Shown: positions 48,507 through 60,080 of the stretch, one piece after another
Layout of the letters: each line of letters begins with the position of its first letter
Position numbering within the stretch: position 1 is the stretch's first letter
Made by a program: the position numbers and the translations under genes
The notes under the pieces: generated by a model
Database searches by the model: none
What the model was told of the DNA's origin: nothing
The model's input: only the letters and a program-made list of their open reading frames with translations
Assembly: GCA_020205615.1 (NCBI GenBank)
Contig: CM035163.1
Coordinates: forward strand, 40,434,189 to 40,498,188
DNA length: 64,000 bases
Direction: 5' to 3'
Origin: Panax quinquefolius
Lineage: Eukaryota; Streptophyta; Magnoliopsida; Apiales; Araliaceae

Positions 48507-48890
48507 ATCAACATCAATTTTGGTTACTGTACACCATCAAAAATGTTACCAACCATGTGGTTAATGGTTATTAACATTAAACAATTATATATTCCTGTAA
48601 ATAATTAAATTTGTTGTATTGATTCTTTATCGGTCTCCATTGTCGACAATGAATAAACATTATAAAGTAACCAAATCAATATTGAGCGATAACAAAACTG
48701 CATAATCTTAGTAACGGAAAAATAAACCAAATTTTTACATGCGGTTTTGAAGGCCTAAATGATGGAATTTGACCAAAAAAACCATGCGAGTTCACCAAAA
48801 AAGTTGGTGATTTTGATTGTTGATCCGTTTCCAATGAAATTAGGCTCAAAATGCCAAAATTGACACTCCAAACTTGACAACATTATCAAG
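48507..48890. repeat. Direct repeat, copy 2
   Basis: Same order of blocks as 47775-48180 with small indels. It also contains many AGTAACCAAA motifs, the inverse of the TTTGGTTACT motif in the left half of the element. Confidence 0.8.
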
Positions 48891-50335
48891 AACCAAATTT
48901 AGATTGAGCGATAACCAACATATATCTATTTAGTAACGAATATAAAAACATCAATATTATCACAAGAACCCGATCGGCATTAGTCAAGAACCAAAGTCGG
49001 CATTAATTAGTAATATTATTATGCACGAATCAAGACAAACATTAGTTAGTAACTAAGACAACATTAGACAGTATAATGTAACACAGTAACCAAGCTAACA
49101 TTAGACAGTAACCAATTTATATAACCTTAGTAACCATAATATAAAACATGTTTTCAAATACATTTTGCAAAGCAAACCTGACATCTAATATTCAAACTTT
49201 GTGACAATTTTAAGTTCGAAAAACTTAAGAAAGGTAATCAATTTAGTAATTCGTAGTAACAATAGGTGTCTATATGCTTATAAATTTTAAACTCATATAC
49301 CACAGTATTTGTATCTAAGCTGATGTTGATTTTGTATTCAAAAATCACTGCAGCAATGTTTTTGGTTACTGAACTTGAAGGCGTTGTTGATTTTGTATGT
49401 TATTTTCGATCTTACAGATTCATCGCGACAACATGTTTCTTCTTCTCCGATTACGAGTTGCGTCGCGACAGGATGCTTCGTCTTCTCCGATATCAGAGTT
49501 GTGTCGCGACATAAGATTTTCTCTTCTCCGATTGATTTGGCGTTGATCTGTTATTGATTTGGCGTTGATCAGTTATCTCCATAACTGAGGTGTAGGAGTT
49601 AATGGCGTGATTTTAGCAATGTGATGTATTTTGTTTTGTTATTTTTGTAATTATTTTGTGTGTGTTTTATTTTTGTAATTATTTTCTAATTGTTGTATAT
49701 TAGTGTTAAGGACCCTATTTTAAAACACATAAAAAACAGAATCATAATTATTATTTTTTTTGACAAATAAGACTCTTTTTATAGAGCAAAGGAATTGGTA
49801 GTAATTATCTTTAATAATTTCTAGTTTAATATATAAATATATTGAACATATATTTTGGAATTAAAGTTTGATCACTACAAGAAAAAAGTTTTTTTTTGAC
49901 GAAATTATTTTTGTCACTATAGCATATAAAGCCGTTTTTTTCCATCACTATAGCATAAAAAGCCGGTTTTTTATGCTATAGCGATGGTTTCCGTCGTTAT
50001 AGCCGATTCTTTCTTAGTTCGCTCCCTCTAGTTCGTTGGAGAAAACTAAGCTATATATATATATATATATTTATATATATTAATTCGTTAATAAAAATTT
50101 TAAGAATTTAAATTTTAGACTGTTAATTTTGAACAATTCAAATCTACATAGTTGTATTTAGATGGGCTTTATTATATAAGTATTCTATGTAATTGCATCT
50201 CACTTAGTCAAAAATTAACTACTCAGAATCAGAATCTATAAAGTAACTCCCCATAAACCCTACAAAATAAATTTAAAAACTTATGTAATTTGAATGTTAG
50301 TGAAGGAGGTGGCCATTGTGAACGTTGTTTCTCTT

Positions 50336-50337
<2 letters not shown>

Positions 50338-50383
<46 letters not shown>
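50338..50383. repeat. (TA)n tract
   Basis: About 46 bp of TA repeats directly left of the small inverted-repeat element; a similar tract follows it. Confidence 0.9.
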
Positions 50384-50385
<2 letters not shown>

Positions 50386-50546
50386 ATCTTAAGCTCATCC
50401 CCCTTTTAGCGACAATTAGATTAAAATCGCTATATATATGAAACAATGTCGTCTTAGTTTTTAGCGACGGACCAAATTGTCGCCTGGGTCCAAAAACATT
50501 AAAGGGGTGAGCAAGGTATGTTAGATAAGGGGTGAGCTTAAGATCC
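50384..50546. mobile_element. 163-bp inverted-repeat element between two TA tracts
   Basis: GGATCTTAAGCTCATCCCCC at the left end and GGGGTGAGCTTAAGATCC at the right end are inverted copies (one mismatch in about 18). Inside are TTTAGCGAC motifs like those of the surrounding CACTA end. TA tracts lie on both sides (50338-50383 and 50553-50587), so it probably entered a TA tract. Confidence 0.65.
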
Positions 50547-50551
50547 GAACC

Positions 50552-50552
<1 letters not shown>

Positions 50553-50587
<35 letters not shown>
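50553..50587. repeat. (TA)n(TG)n tract
   Basis: TA repeats passing into GTGTGTGTG. Confidence 0.9.
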
Positions 50588-50598
<11 letters not shown>

Positions 50599-50960
50599 AA
50601 ATCATACATGATAACTGAAATCAACTCAGTCCCCGTCGCTAGAAGGAGTAGCCGTAGACATACTCTTTTTAGCGGCCCGAGAAATTACCTAGATACCCTC
50701 CGTGTAATATGATCTCAGCCACTAGAAGGAGTAGCGAACTTGAAAAATTACATCATTGCTCTCACTTAATTCTTCACTGTCGTTAGAGCCTTGAGCGACA
50801 TGTTATCTTAGATCTATCCGATCGTTGGGTTTCAGTCTTTTTTGGTTGCCAGGTTGCCGAGAAAAAGTGAAAAAGAAGAGAGAAAGAAGAGGAAAATATT
50901 GTCGTTAGTAACAACAATGTAAGAATTTTTTAGCCACTACTTAGCGGTGCAACCACATAA

Positions 50961-51723
50961 AATTGTTGTAAGATTATTTCTACCAATTTTATTTTTAAAA
51001 ATAAATAAATATTATGATTTATTTTGAAAAATTTCTTGTAGGTAAATATATTCATGTAATATTTTTGAGAAAATTGGCAACCATGTTTATGTATACATAT
51101 ATGTATGTGAATTTTGATGAAAATTAGTGAGTTATGTTTTTGGATAAATATATGCATGTTATTTTGTGGTGAAATAGTGAGTATATATAATTTGAACATT
51201 GTTTCTTGTTAGATTATTGTTAAATGGTTGTGGATAATAATTGATATATATTTGTTGTTAAATTATTGAGTTATGTTTTGGGAACAATATATGCATGTGA
51301 TGATTTATTGAGAATATTAATGACTATATAAACTTCGATGATTGTCTTATTTTAAATAATTGTGAAATGGTTGTGTAAAATAATTGGGATATAATTATTT
51401 TATATAGCTGTTAAATTGGTACAAAATGGTTTTATGTTGTTTTTTAGGTCAAAGACGGACAACTGAAATCCCGAGCCAATTGACCAAAGTGTTTTGTATG
51501 ACCACAAAAATAATGTGTCTGATGACGTATATAAGGGTAATGATAGGGGAAAGCTAACATCATCTCAATTAACTGAACAAATATACGATAAATGGAACTT
51601 AACAAAAACCTAAAAAAATCTTCTAGATAAGTGTGGTGTTGGGGGGTTTTATACATGCAGAACACCAAATTGATCTTGGTCTCGTATCTGCCCTGGTGGA
51701 GAGATATTTACCGAAGACTAATA
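50961..51723. other. Unannotated stretch
   Basis: AT-rich to 51440, then less so. TGTTTTTTAGGTCAAAGACGG near 51440 looks like an intron acceptor followed by exon-like sequence, but no protein family could be recognised. Confidence 0.3.
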
Positions 51724-53001
51724 TGTTAGAGTTTGCATGTTTAATTTGATGATGAATGAGCTTAATGTATATTTGTACCAGTATTATTTGTACAGTCCTT
51801 ATAAAGAATTGATCAATTGTACAAAGACTTTGAATAGAAAGATCAAATAATGTTAGTTTGATCATAAAAAAAGCTAAGTTGATGCATAGATGATAAGATT
51901 GTTACCCTATAACTTGAAGAACAAAATCGCAGAGGAGGCACAAGATCACGCATACATCAAGAGGATCGCTGAACTAACTTGGAGTAACCAAAATTCTTTG
52001 CTTCGTAAAGTCACTTCAGATCATTAAGTGAACAAATGATTCTCCCAGCCAGCTAAACGATCATTGATAAAGATTCGATCGTAGAGAAGTCAAGTCTGAA
52101 AAATTGACTGACATTGGAGCGTTTTAAGTTAAAGGTCCCAATACACTCTCAAAATATCTTTGGCAAAAATTGAAGTTCAGATTATGTGTCTACCAGCTAG
52201 TTGGTGATAGTGACACGTCAAGAGTGTTAGGTGAGAAAGCAGACTGATGTGACATGCAAGGAAAAAGGAACTGTCTCCAAGGTTTAAAATGTCAACATCA
52301 AAAATCCTAGTACATCTGAGCATTAATTGCACAAACGGGCATTTTACAACGAGAAAATTTCTCAACAGAGCATAAAGGGCTACAAGGATTCAACTTTAGA
52401 AGAAGTGACGAACATAAATCAAAGAGCAAAAAACTCAGGTAAAAGTCAAATAACGAACTCAACGATTCAATATTCAAAGTTCAAGATGCTAAGTACCTGA
52501 GAAGAAAAGCTTAACGCAAACTTAGTAACACCTCACAACAAACATTAATCACCAGAGCATTTGAGGGCTAGACGTCCTTGTCTTTGTGACTAAATATCTA
52601 AGTCTGCGGGGTTTGAAGAGGGCAAGAGTGTCCTAATCACTATGACTAAATATCCAAGTCTACTAGGCTTAAAGAGAGCAAAGTGTCCTTGTTTGTGTGA
52701 CTAAATTCTAATGGATTTCCTACTTGAGGAGTAGAAGAATGGAGTATGAGTTATTCAGTCTCCGAACCACTTAAAATTGCCTGTGACTTTACTTACTGTT
52801 CTTATCATTTAGTTGCTTAATTACTATTCTTTACTGCTTAAATTTGAAACTAATATTTATTTTTAATCTTTAAGGGGTTTTACAAAAGAACATATTCCGC
52901 TGTGCTTATAATAATAAGTTTATTAATCATTTGATAAAAAGAAATTTTAAAGATCTATTCAACCCATCTTCTAGATCTATAAGTACCTTTGGGAAATAAC
53001 A
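51724..53001 (+). mobile_element. Solo LTR, Ty1/copia SIRE-like (about 1278 bp)
   Basis: Starts TGTTAGAGTTTGCATG with TTTGATGATGAA close behind. It ends TCTATTCAACCCATCTTCTA...CCTTTGGGAAATAACA. The flanks TAATA (51719-51723) and CAATA (53002-53006) agree at four of five bases and may be the target duplication. Its 3' part matches 40600-41082. It has no primer site, polypurine tract or coding region. Confidence 0.6.
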
Positions 53002-53179
53002 CAATAGTTTTCAACTAAACTGTAAGGAAATAATAATAACCCTAGAGGATGTCCATTTCATTTTTGGATTGCTAGTGGTGGGCAAACCCTTAACTTGTCC
53101 CTTATTTGACACCTAAATATCTCATTATAGGGATTATTTTCGGCCTTAACTAGCTGCTGAATATTAGCAATATAAAAAA

Positions 53180-54110
53180 AAGTTTTATTTAACTGGTTTG
53201 GCTGCACGAACACTTTTTTAGATTATCCTTCTAGAGCAGGTAAAAAAGTTGCAGGCCGATACACAAAGGCCTACATTCTTTGGTTGTGTGGGGGCAATAT
53301 TGTTCCCTAATAGGTCCAAAAATATTGTCCACCCTAAGTATATGCATTTTGTGGCCAACCTAGAAGATTGTGTTACGTATTCTTGGGGTGCGTCTCTATT
53401 GAGGTATTTGTATAGGGCTTTATATACAGCCGTTAGGAAATGGGTCAAGTATATCAATGATTGTGTAACATTGTTATAAGTTTTGACATATGAGTGTTTA
53501 GTAGTTAGAAGACGAAACCCTAAACCACAGTTAGAGTTCTGGTTACCTAGGGCCACGACGTAGGCATACTCTGCTACCCACAAATATCCTGATAGACGAG
53601 ACAATCCCCAACACCATCTTACATTTTAGAGAGGGGAGTTAGATGTCCAACCTTAGTGACAGGTAGTTTGGCTCCACTATATGTGGTGAGATGATAATTT
53701 TAACAGATTTATTTATGAGGGAAGGTTGTTGAGATTTGGTAGGATCCCCCTGATTCACTTTGATATTGTAGAATATCAGATGCCGGACCGGGTGATGAGA
53801 CAGTTTGGGTTCATGAAAGGTATACCCTCTCTAGTCGAAAATCATTATGAGCTAATAAAGCCTAAGGAACATAAGTTTGACGTTGATGATTGCATGGCCT
53901 TGAGGCGAGTGTACATTTCACATTGAGATGCTTACATATATCATCTTGAGGGATAACATTACGAGATTTCAAACTACGTGAATATTGATTATTAATGGAG
54001 TGGTACGAGAGAATTACATGTAGAAAAGTGCATCAACCTTGGCCTGAAGTGGACCAAGACCATACTTATGAGCCTAGGTCTGTATACAAACAACCTCATC
54101 TCATTAACAC
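53180..54110 (+). pseudogene. Plant-mobile-domain (PMD, MAIN-like) pseudogene
   Basis: Pieces in different frames match the plant mobile domain of MAIN/MAIL-like proteins and of related transposon-carried genes. RYTKAYILWLCGG (about 53250-53290) leads into LFPNRSKNIVHPKYMHFV and YSWGASLLRYLYRALYTA (to about 53440). Then HFDIVEYQMPDRVMRQFGF lies at about 53757-53813, followed by WYERIT near 54005. PMD proteins are nuclear in plants, and PMD genes are often found inside Mutator and Ty3 elements. Stops and frame changes between pieces mean it is not functional. Introns cannot be excluded for some gaps. Confidence 0.7.
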
Positions 54111-54508
54111 GGTACACAAACATCATTGTTTAAATTTTTATTCTAAGATCTATATATATATATATACTTATTGATCTTATTTATTGTTGCTAATAGTTGT
54201 GTTTATCTTACATGACAGGTTGAGAGCACAAAGTTCTGACTTGATAAGTGTTTTGCATTTATCCAGATACCTCCTGAGTATGTTTTGGAGAAATAGAGAT
54301 GAGACCACCATTACGACATATACAATTTTGACGTAAGGGGGAATAAGGTACCTCAACAAGGGGCACTGATGATGAATGATCCCACTCCTAATTGTAAGAA
54401 AAGTAGGTGAAGCCGTTTGATTTTGGCGTACATGAGAGCTACATCCCCACCACCCAGGCCTATATATCCTCCTATTCATTTGAGGGTGCTTTTGGCGTAC
54501 AAGTGTTT
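54111..54508. other. Continuation of decayed sequence, no call
   Basis: Includes a TA tract (54149-54166). 54200-54480 could be more of the degraded PMD gene, but no motif was clear. Confidence 0.3.
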
Positions 54509-54510
54509 CT

Positions 54511-54690
54511 GCAATTGCCGCTAGAAGGTGTAACGGCAGGGAGTAGGAGCTAAAAAACTAAGGAAAAAGTGAACATTATTTATGCAATTGTCGAAACACC
54601 TTGTAATGGCAAGGAGTAAGAGCTAAAAAAACTAAGGCAAAAGTGAACATTGTTTCAGCATTTATCAATATACCTTGTAGTGGCAATTGA
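54511..54690. repeat. 74-bp tandem repeat, about 2.5 copies
   Basis: Units start GCAATTGCCGCTAGAAGGTG at 54511, with variants at 54584 and 54658. Each contains GAGTAGGAGCTAAAAAACTA. A partial inverted copy (TTGCCTTAGTTTTTTTGG) follows near 54715. The make-up resembles CACTA subterminal repeats. Confidence 0.7.
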
Positions 54691-54936
54691 AAAAACAATA
54701 TGCCATTTTGCCTTAGTTTTTTTGGCTTAGAACACATTCATAACATAAATAATATTGCATATAAGATAGTACACAATAGTTTTTTGCATTAGTACACAAT
54801 ATTCAACCTCAAATAACATAAATTTAGCAAATAATTCTTAATCTTAAAATAATTCTCAACATAAAATTTCATCTTTCACTGACATGTCCATAAAAATTAT
54901 ACAAAAAATATAGCATAAATAATACAATATTAAATA

Positions 54937-55553
54937 CAAGGCTGTAAACGAACCAAATAATTTGGGCTCTATTCGGGCTCGACTCGAAAAAATACGAGCG
55001 AGACTCGACTTCGTTAATAATATCATCAAAATTTGAGCATAAAAAATAGTTTGAATAAAAATATGAGTAGAATCTGAGCAAGATTATACTCAACTCGTTT
55101 AAGATTCAAACTACTCAAATTCTCAATTTTGATTCGATACATACTCGATTGATACATATTCGATTAGATACTCGATACATTCTCTTATAATATATACAAA
55201 ATTAAATCAAATTAGGATAATTAATTATTATTATTTTATTTTATTTTTATTTTTAATTATGATTTTATATTTGTAAACTGTAATAGTAAATATATTTTCT
55301 CATTTCTAAGTAAAATAACAAATTTAATTTATAATTATTTTTGTTATAAAGCTAATTATTATATGGAGACTTGAATTCGAGTTTGAATTTAAAGCTCGAG
55401 AGTTGAATATAATTCGATGTGAGTCAGATTGAATTCGAGTCATAAATATTTGAGCCGAGTCGAATTTGAGTAGACTTTTTTAAATGCAATTTAAATTCGA
55501 ATCAAATTCGAGTAGCTCTCTGTTCGCTTCGGTTCGACTCGTTTACAACCTTT
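54937..55553. mobile_element. Non-autonomous hAT-type element, copy 1
   Basis: The ends AAGGCTGTAAACGAACC and GACTCGTTTACAACCTTT are inverted repeats typical of plant hAT elements. The flanks ATTAAATA (54929-54936) and ATTGAATA (55554-55561) differ at one base of eight. The interior has GAGTCGAATTTGAG-type runs near both ends and an AT-rich middle. 62420-62979 is an inverted relative. Confidence 0.8.
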
Positions 55554-55599
55554 ATTGAATATACTAAAATTTACTTATTTTTTAGCCTCAAGAATCCCT

Positions 55600-57640
55600 A
55601 ACACTCCATAGTGATTGCCTTTATCTCGGTTGTTTTCAAATCCGAAAATTGCACATTTTTGGTAAGGCTTAACCCATAATTTTCTCAAGTGAATTTTTAA
55701 ATCTGGATTACTTTTTTTGGCCCATTGTTTGAGAAGAAATTGGAGGCAAAAACTCCTCGTCTTCGCTTCTACCGCTTCAACTTCATCATCAATTCATCAT
55801 TATCGAAACCCATATCTTGAGGTGTATCTCTTACTGCGCGTTCAAAGTCATCGTTTTCCAGTTCGCTAATATTCTCATCCGGATCATATTGCTCAACCAA
55901 GGCTTTTTCTGGTGCATTCAGTTTAAGGATAATTTTGTAACCTCAAACTGATTAAGAAACTTTGGTCGCTAATTCCTGATAATCACTTATCAAATGATTA
56001 TATCGCATTGATTGATTTTGTTCAAAGTCAGCAGTCATTACGTTAACGATTAATTCTTCACCATTGCTCTTGTTCGCATCTCTTGTCCATCGCGGAAGAA
56101 TCACGTCATCATGTATTTGTGAAATACTCTTAAATATATAATATCTCAAGATGTGCCTGAATATTTCACAAGAACTAGAATTTTTTTGGCAATTATATGT
56201 TATCTACCCCAGTTAACGATTGTTGACAAATTCTTTAAATATCCGACTACCTTCAGCTGCATCTGCCCTATACACTACATAAACCTTAGTATCGATGACA
56301 CACAACTCAGTAACTTTGTTCACATTGTACTTCAGAGAATCGGCGAGTTGACATTTAAAATGTCTAAACATCTCTTTTGTGTACACCTTTGCAGCATGCA
56401 TTTCCTAGGATGACCCGCATACCATATTCCATTTTCGATGGTTTGTTATGTAGTCGGCCTTCCGCTCTCTAATGAATTCCTTCTGACTATCTGCACTATA
56501 ATTCTTTCATGTCTGTTGAAGCATTAACGTACTCATAAAAAAATGGTTCATGCCCTCACTTCTTCTGGTGGTTATGATTCCCATGGCAAAATATCTCTTT
56601 GTATACGCAGGAATCCATTCCTCTCGTACATCATACAAACTTCTAAGCCACTCATTGTTATACAATATATAATCCTTTATCAAAATTTGTCAACGCTCTT
56701 CAAACTCATTAATGGACAATGAATTATACACATAATTGTTAAAATAATATTTGAACGATGGGTGCTCAGAATAAACATGATGCAATTTCTCAGGAAATTT
56801 ATTGTTAATATGCCAAGAACACAATACAAGATAAGTGGAAGGGAGTATCGTAGCAATAACATTACTCATTAATTTATCTTGGTTAATGATGATGGTTATA
56901 ACTAGGTGTCTTATAGTCCATAGCTTCAAGCCACGTCTCAAATACGCAAATGAAAATGTCCTTTGTTTCGTCCCCTAACAATGCAAATTCAAACACAATA
57001 GACTGATAATGGGGGTCGACCCCGATAAATGGAACAAATGACATGTCATACTTATTTGTCCTATATGCAGTGTCAAATGTCATAATGTCTCTGAACCATT
57101 GATACATTAACCTTGATCAGACGTCAACCCACAAAATACATGTTATGCGATTATTTTCACCGAGTTTTACACGGGAAATTTTTTTACCTGCACTTATGGA
57201 TGCAAGTTTTTCAAATAATTGACTGTTGCTTGTGTATCATTTTCATCTTCCGAATCATGCTTTAAATCTCTCACCACATTATGAATTTTTACATCAGAGA
57301 AAGGAAAATTTTGCATTCCTCTACCTATTGTGATCATATCATTCATTATCCTACTATGACCAAATCCAGACTTATATAAAGTGTAAAGACCGTGCAATCG
57401 GAGTAATATTCATATGTATCTTAATCAAATCTACCTTGGTAGGGGTCATTAAGTGATGATTTTGCTCTAATTCAATGGTAGAAGTACGTCAATTATCTTC
57501 TTTCTTATTATGGAAAACATATATTCTAGCTTCGCATAATGTGTGTCTTATAGAGTCTCTATGTCTAGTTATTTTATTACTATCATCTTCATCATCTGGT
57601 AAACTCTTTACAATAATTGGTGTACTAACTTTTTTACATA
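55600..57640 (-). pseudogene. FAR1-related (FRS) pseudogene, Mutator-transposase-derived
   Basis: Read from right to left. The end of the FAR1 DNA-binding domain (CEARIYVFHNKK; LEHNHHLMTPTKV, about 57560-57420) is followed by SRIMNDMI and GMQNFPFSDVKIHN (57360-57290). The MULE-transposase domain follows: NNRITCILWVDV, DIMTFDTAYRTNKYDM, VPFIGVDPHYQSIV, FALLGDETKD (57160-56950), then VIATILPSTYLVLCSWHI (56870-56820) and EEWIPAYTKRYFAMGI (about 56620-56575). YTKEMFRHFKCQLADSL and a decayed SWIM zinc finger (FRHILRYYIF) lead to DDVILPRWTRDA (about 56100). FAR1 family proteins are transcription factors descended from Mutator-like transposases. Two stops look like CGA-to-TGA (57117-57119) and TGG-to-TGA (near 56687) changes, and a frameshift lies near 56890. 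Confidence 0.85.
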
Positions 57641-57689
57641 CATACAACCTAGAAGACACATCATTCGTATCACTATAAAAAATAAGACA

Positions 57690-57975
57690 TTACCGACGGA
57701 CATGCCCATCGCCAATGAACAACCAATGAGGTCATTGGCAAAAGGTGTGCTCGTTAGCAATGTCGTCGCCTCAGGTGTCGTCGCCCCTTGCTCTCGTCGA
57801 TAGCCGTCGATAATGAGGTCATTGGCGACAGACTCATTGGCAACGGACTGTCCGTTGGTAATGAGTCGTTGGCGACGACATTGACAACGGACAGTTCGTT
57901 TCTAATGAATGGTTCAATGAAAGAACAAAAAATCATTGGCGACGAAAAATCCATCGCCAATGACTCTTATCCGTT
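57690..57975. repeat. CACTA subterminal repeats (left)
   Basis: About a dozen short copies of TCATTGGCGACGA or its reverse complement TCGCCAATGA, in both directions, with GTCGTCGCC and CGTCGATA variants. Such clusters bind the element's own transposition protein in En/Spm-type transposons. Confidence 0.7.
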
Positions 57976-59402
57976 GGCAATGAGTTTTTATTTTTTTTAT
58001 TGGGCTAGTCATTAGTAATGATCGTCTGTCAAATGCATGATACTCATTAATAAACAAAAATTAAAATGCCATGATGACATTTTATAATTTTTTTAAAATA
58101 TGCAAAACCCCCAGTTATTTTACATATACATAATTATACCTATTATAAACCAAAAAAACACAAATAATTACTCACTAATGCATACCAATAACAATCAAAT
58201 ATATATAATCAACCATCAAATACGTACATAACGTAATCACATAAACTATAAGATGTAACTAGATATAAAATGTAATCATTGTACAACCCAAAAACTAGTT
58301 AGATACATAAACCATCAAACTAACTAGATACAAGACCTTAGTTTGTACAACCCAAAACTAGGTAGTTACATATGTAAGACCCCAAATTTTATGAATGAAG
58401 ATTTAATTACTCGAAATATTTTTTTAATATTAAGGTGTGGATTTGATATAATGTTATAGTTGTGGGTAGTATTTATAAATTTTGCAAAGTATGCAAGTTG
58501 TCATAACATATTCAATTGGTCGGGGAATATTCGTTTTAACAGGGAATATTCGTACAACAACACAATCATTGGTGGAACCCACAATGGAATTATTGTCGGA
58601 GTTAGGAAATGACAGAAAATCTTTTTATAAAAATAACGGCGAAAGTTTTACCGTTAAATTGTTGAAATACCCGGTGGTAAAAGTACAGTAATACGCGTGA
58701 TTGCATAGTAACACACGATATTGATTATTGATGCTTACGTGAGAAGTTACTCAATTATACTTAATTATTGCTACAGTAATTGCTGCATGATATCTCTCAT
58801 ATTATTGATTCAATTATTGTCATAGTATCATCTGCATAATATTTTATATTATTAAATCAATAATTGAGACGAAAAAGTTATTCATATTATTATTTTCATT
58901 ATTGATGATGTCTAGAAAGTTCTGTTGAGGAAAGGGGTTTGGTCACCTAATTCTGCGCTAATAAGGAGAAATCCTTATCGGAAAGCCCCCTCTTTCCTGG
59001 GAATGATCTGGTTGTTAAATATTGTGAGTTATAATATTAATGATGAATAAGTTTGCGTTGATTAAAGATGAAATTGTTGATAAAAAATATTTCTATTGTG
59101 TTGGGATTATTAGTGTTAGTGGAAATTAACATTTATTTCGATAATAATTGATTTCTAGATGTTAAATTGACCAAAAGGGCAATTAATCGGATAAATGAGC
59201 AATTAATTGCTATTAGTTCACATGCAAATTACTGTTGGTTCACATGTATGGAACTATTGATTCACATGCATATACTATTAGGTGAGGTGATGCAAGATTG
59301 ATAATACTTTAAGGACTAAATTAAAAATAAAGGTATAGATGAAGGTACTATAATGTAATATTTTGAGCCCCTAATCGTGCAATTATCAAAACTATGTTTT
59401 CC

Positions 59403-59410
59403 TATAAATA
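59403..59410 (+). promoter_or_regulatory. TATA box of the solo LTR at 58373
   Basis: TATAAATA in CCTATAAATAGAAGCTCATT, as in the other LTRs of the family. Confidence 0.7.
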
Positions 59411-59869
59411 GAAGCTCATTCTTCTTTCATTCTCACCAATTCACTAAGACTCACAAGAGCAATTATAGAGAGAAAAACTACAGAGAGAAAGAAGAAGAGT
59501 ATTCTGCTACTTCACTATTGTAGTATCTAGCCTTCTACTAAGGTAAGGTGTATTATTTATTTCATATTCGCTTACAATGTTATTTTTCGTATTCGTAAAG
59601 AATTTTATTTCGTTCAATATTTGTAAGGAATATTATCTTCGTTCAATATTCGTATGAAATAATATTTTCTTTCATACTCTGTAGTATGTAAGTAATATTA
59701 TTTCGTTTCATATTCCTAATTCTACACTCATTTTGTTAAAGTATTGCTTCTATACTCTGTGAAATTAGTAGAATATCCTTGAAATTTGCGCTTCATCTAG
59801 TATCGTTTCACAAGGATATTTTTTTGAAGATTCTTGTTAAATTTTAAGCTTTTCATGCCGGAGTACTAT

Positions 59870-60080
59870 TTACGGGTATTATTCATATGTACGACACTAT
59901 TCACAGAGTACTATTTATTCGCACTATTCATAAATATGGTACTATTCACAAAGTACTATTCAAAAAGTACTATTTACGAAGTACTATTCATAAAGTAATA
60001 TTCATGAAGTACTATTCCTGAAGTACTATTTACAGGGTACTATTCACTCAGATACTATTCACCCGGAGTACTATTCATGA
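59870..60080. repeat. About 17-bp tandem repeat AGTACTATTCAYRA
   Basis: About 13 units based on AGTACTATTCATAA / AGTACTATTTACGA, in the transcribed part of the LTR. Present only in this LTR copy of the window. Confidence 0.85.

Larger units (their letters stand above)
45157..49710. mobile_element. Large inverted-repeat transposon with captured gene pieces (Pack-MULE-like)
   Basis: The left end (45180-45245, with AAAATAATTACAAAAATA twice) matches the reverse complement of the right end (49640-49710) over roughly 60 bp. The interior has a spliced-looking exon from a ubiquitin-specific protease, a second possible exon, a 217-bp tandem array and a 732-bp-spaced duplication. It has no transposase. 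Mutator-like elements are the plant class known for carrying gene pieces between inverted ends, so this is the best guess. I could not read a 9-bp target duplication, and the outer boundaries are approximate. Confidence 0.5.
49873..50960 (+). mobile_element. Left end of a CACTA (En/Spm-like) transposon
   Basis: Starts CACTACAAGAAAAAAG, the usual plant CACTA terminus. Short subterminal motifs in both orientations follow: GTCACTATAGCATA, TATGCTATAGCGATGG, TTAGCGACGGACC, GTCGCTAGAAGG and TTAGCGACAATT. I found no matching right end TTTTTCTTGTAGTG downstream in the window, so the element is cut or rearranged. No TnpA/TnpD-like protein was recognised. Confidence 0.7.
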
